Source of the DNA: Streptomyces sp. CB02009
GTDB taxonomy: Bacteria; Actinomycetota; Actinomycetes; Streptomycetales; Streptomycetaceae
Direction: 5' to 3'
Assembly (NCBI RefSeq): GCF_001905825.1
Contig: NZ_LIVV01000009.1
Location: forward strand, 1 to 64,000
DNA: 64,000 nucleotides
Shown in pieces: positions 62,853 through 64,000 of the stretch; the first letter of the stretch is position 1; the number at the start of each line of letters is the position of its first letter. The translations under genes were made by a program, and so were the position numbers. The notes beneath the pieces are model-generated. The model saw only the letters and a program-made list of their open reading frames with translations, ran no database searches and was not told the origin of the DNA.

Positions 62853-64000
62853 TCAGCCGGTGGTGGTGGGCCGGTAGCGCAGGACGAGCCCGTACCGGCT
62901 CTCCTCCACGACCGCGAACAGCGGCGACGCCCTGAGCGCCGCGCCGAGGCGGTCGAAGCCGCCCGCCGGGAGGTAGCCCTCTCCGATGACCGCCTCGCCC
63001 TGGGTGGGGGTGAGGATCACATAGGCCGGGCGGCCCGCGGGGATGCCGCCCGCGAGGTAGCCGGCCGGGTCCTTCAGCATGCGGAGGTTCTCGTCGACCT
63101 CCTGCTCGGTGAAGAACCAGCGCTCGTACCGGTCGTAGCGGTAGTACGAGTCGGCGAACGCACCGGTCGCGGCGAGGATCAGCGCCCCCTCGGGTGCCCG
63201 GTCGAAGGCGCGGCGGGTGAGCGCGGTCTCGCCGGGCGGCGCGTAGTGCATGCCCTCCTTGCCGTAGTACGAGGGCAGGAATCCGGCGAGCATGGCGACG
63301 AGGGTGAGGGGCAGCGCGACGGTGGCCGTGCGGCGGGCGAGCGTGGCGGCGCGGCTCGCGGCCCCGGCGGCGGGGACGAGCGCGGCGGCCGCGAAGAACG
63401 CGGCGCCGGGAAGGCCGAAGAGGTAGACCCGGAAGATCATCTCGCCGCCGTAGTCGTTCACGGCGAACATCGGCAGCGGCGCGGCGGCGGTGAGCAGCAG
63501 CGGCAGCGCGCTGCGGACCAGCCTGCGGCGCAGGAGCACGGCGGCGGCGGCGAGACCGCCGAGGGCGAGCACCATCAGGATGTTGGCGCTGCCGACGAGT
63601 TCCGGGCCCGGCCCGGTGGGGTCGCCCGCGAAGCCGGGGCGCGAGTTGCCGAGCAGGTCGCCGGCCTTCTCGCGCAGGGTGCCGAGGGTCTCCAGGAACA
63701 GCTCCCGGCCCATGGTCAGGTTCCAGGCCAGCATGATCAGGCCGGTGACGGCAAGGAGCCCGAGGTTGCGGTAGCGCCGGGTGAGGCAGAGGGCGAAGAG
63801 GCTCGCGCACAGCATGATCGGGGTGAGCTGGTGCGAGGCGTTGATGGTGGCGATGATCGGGACGAGGAAGAGGACCGCGACGGCCCGCTGCCGGGTGGTC
63901 GTGGGCGGCGGCACGGCGGCGGCAGCCGGGTCGAGCGTGGCGCGGTCACGGAGCGCCCCCGCCGAGCCGGGCAGGACGAAGTGCCGGACGACGACGGCGA
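62853..64000 (-). CDS. polytopic membrane protein, N-terminus beyond window
   Basis: At least 380 residues are encoded and the frame stays open to base 64000, so the start lies outside. About eight hydrophobic helices are visible (such as ILMVLALGGLAAAAVLL and LLGLPGAAFFAAAALVP-like stretches). A soluble C-terminal domain of about 140 residues follows (GALILAATGAFADSYYRYDRYE, then YVILTPTQGEAVIGEGYLP). It resembles large membrane glycosyltransferase-like or polymerase-like proteins of glycan clusters, but no family was recognised. A 192-bp GGCGGGGGTGCGG-rich gap follows it. Confidence 0.78.
   Translation of the reverse strand, partial: AVVVRHFVLPGSAGALRDRATLDPAAAAVPPPTTTRQRAVAVLFLVPIIATINASHQLTPIMLCASLFALCLTRRYRNLGLLAVTGLIMLAWNLTMGRELFLETLGTLREKAGDLLGNSRPGFAGDPTGPGPELVGSANILMVLALGGLAAAAVLLRRRLVRSALPLLLTAAAPLPMFAVNDYGGEMIFRVYLFGLPGAAFFAAAALVPAAGAASRAATLARRTATVALPLTLVAMLAGFLPSYYGKEGMHYAPPGETALTRRAFDRAPEGALILAATGAFADSYYRYDRYERWFFTEQEVDENLRMLKDPAGYLAGGIPAGRPAYVILTPTQGEAVIGEGYLPAGGFDRLGAALRASPLFAVVEESRYGLVLRYRPTTTG

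Overview
The window is about 64 kb of very GC-rich chromosome from a Streptomyces or close relative. The evidence is strong third-position GC, many GTG starts, GTGA/ATGA start-stop overlaps, a WhiB regulator, coenzyme F420 genes, many LytR-CpsA-Psr (LCP) proteins and a sortase-type cell-wall locus. It looks like core chromosome. I see no prophage, integrase, insertion sequence, tRNA or CRISPR array.

Layout. 1-621: the 5' end of a 16S rRNA gene on the minus strand and its multi-promoter leader. 622-8994: SpoIIM-like and RDD membrane proteins, a conserved hypothetical gene, ahcY, a cation efflux transporter, manA and a sugar-phosphate isomerase-like SIS protein. 8995-10066: a repeat-filled gap. 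10067-19190: Trm112-like protein, manB, DUF3499, a metallopeptidase-like protein, a coupled DUF5719/giant glycosyltransferase pair and whiB. 19191-23470: a regulatory region with a cysteine-codon leader peptide before cysteine dioxygenase, then cofD, fbiB and a small basic protein. 23500-28106: DNA glycosylase, a second repeat-filled gap, an NDP-sugar synthase and a secreted PGRP-type amidase. 28244-39563: a TIGR03089 protein, five LCP ligase-like genes, an MFS exporter and a thioesterase. 39625-49099: acyl-CoA dehydrogenase, UDP-glucose dehydrogenase, a dipeptidase and its dead-looking paralogue, purE-purK, a GtrA protein and a two-component system. 49529-55243: a peptide transporter and a four-gene overlapping operon for surface proteins with sortase signals. 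55344-57378: anti-sigma factor, anti-anti-sigma factor and a SigB-type sigma factor. 57582-64000: an aminotransferase, flippase, GH26-like hydrolase and membrane proteins that look like an exopolysaccharide locus.

How it fits together. manA, the SIS protein, manB and the NDP-sugar synthase point to GDP-mannose supply. The large glycosyltransferase, UDP-glucose dehydrogenase, LCP proteins, amidase and the last cluster are all envelope-glycan functions. The gene order ahcY-manA-SIS-manB-DUF3499-metallopeptidase-whiB-fbiA-fbiB-NDP-sugar synthase-LCP-TIGR03089-acyl-CoA dehydrogenase-purE-purK-GtrA matches, from memory, the Mycobacterium tuberculosis Rv3248c-Rv3277 region, so this appears to be an old actinobacterial backbone with local insertions.

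The most notable signal is the unannotated 30-residue leader peptide at 19692-19784. It carries five consecutive Cys codons, sits just upstream of cysteine dioxygenase, and contains a segment complementary to the dioxygenase ribosome-binding region.
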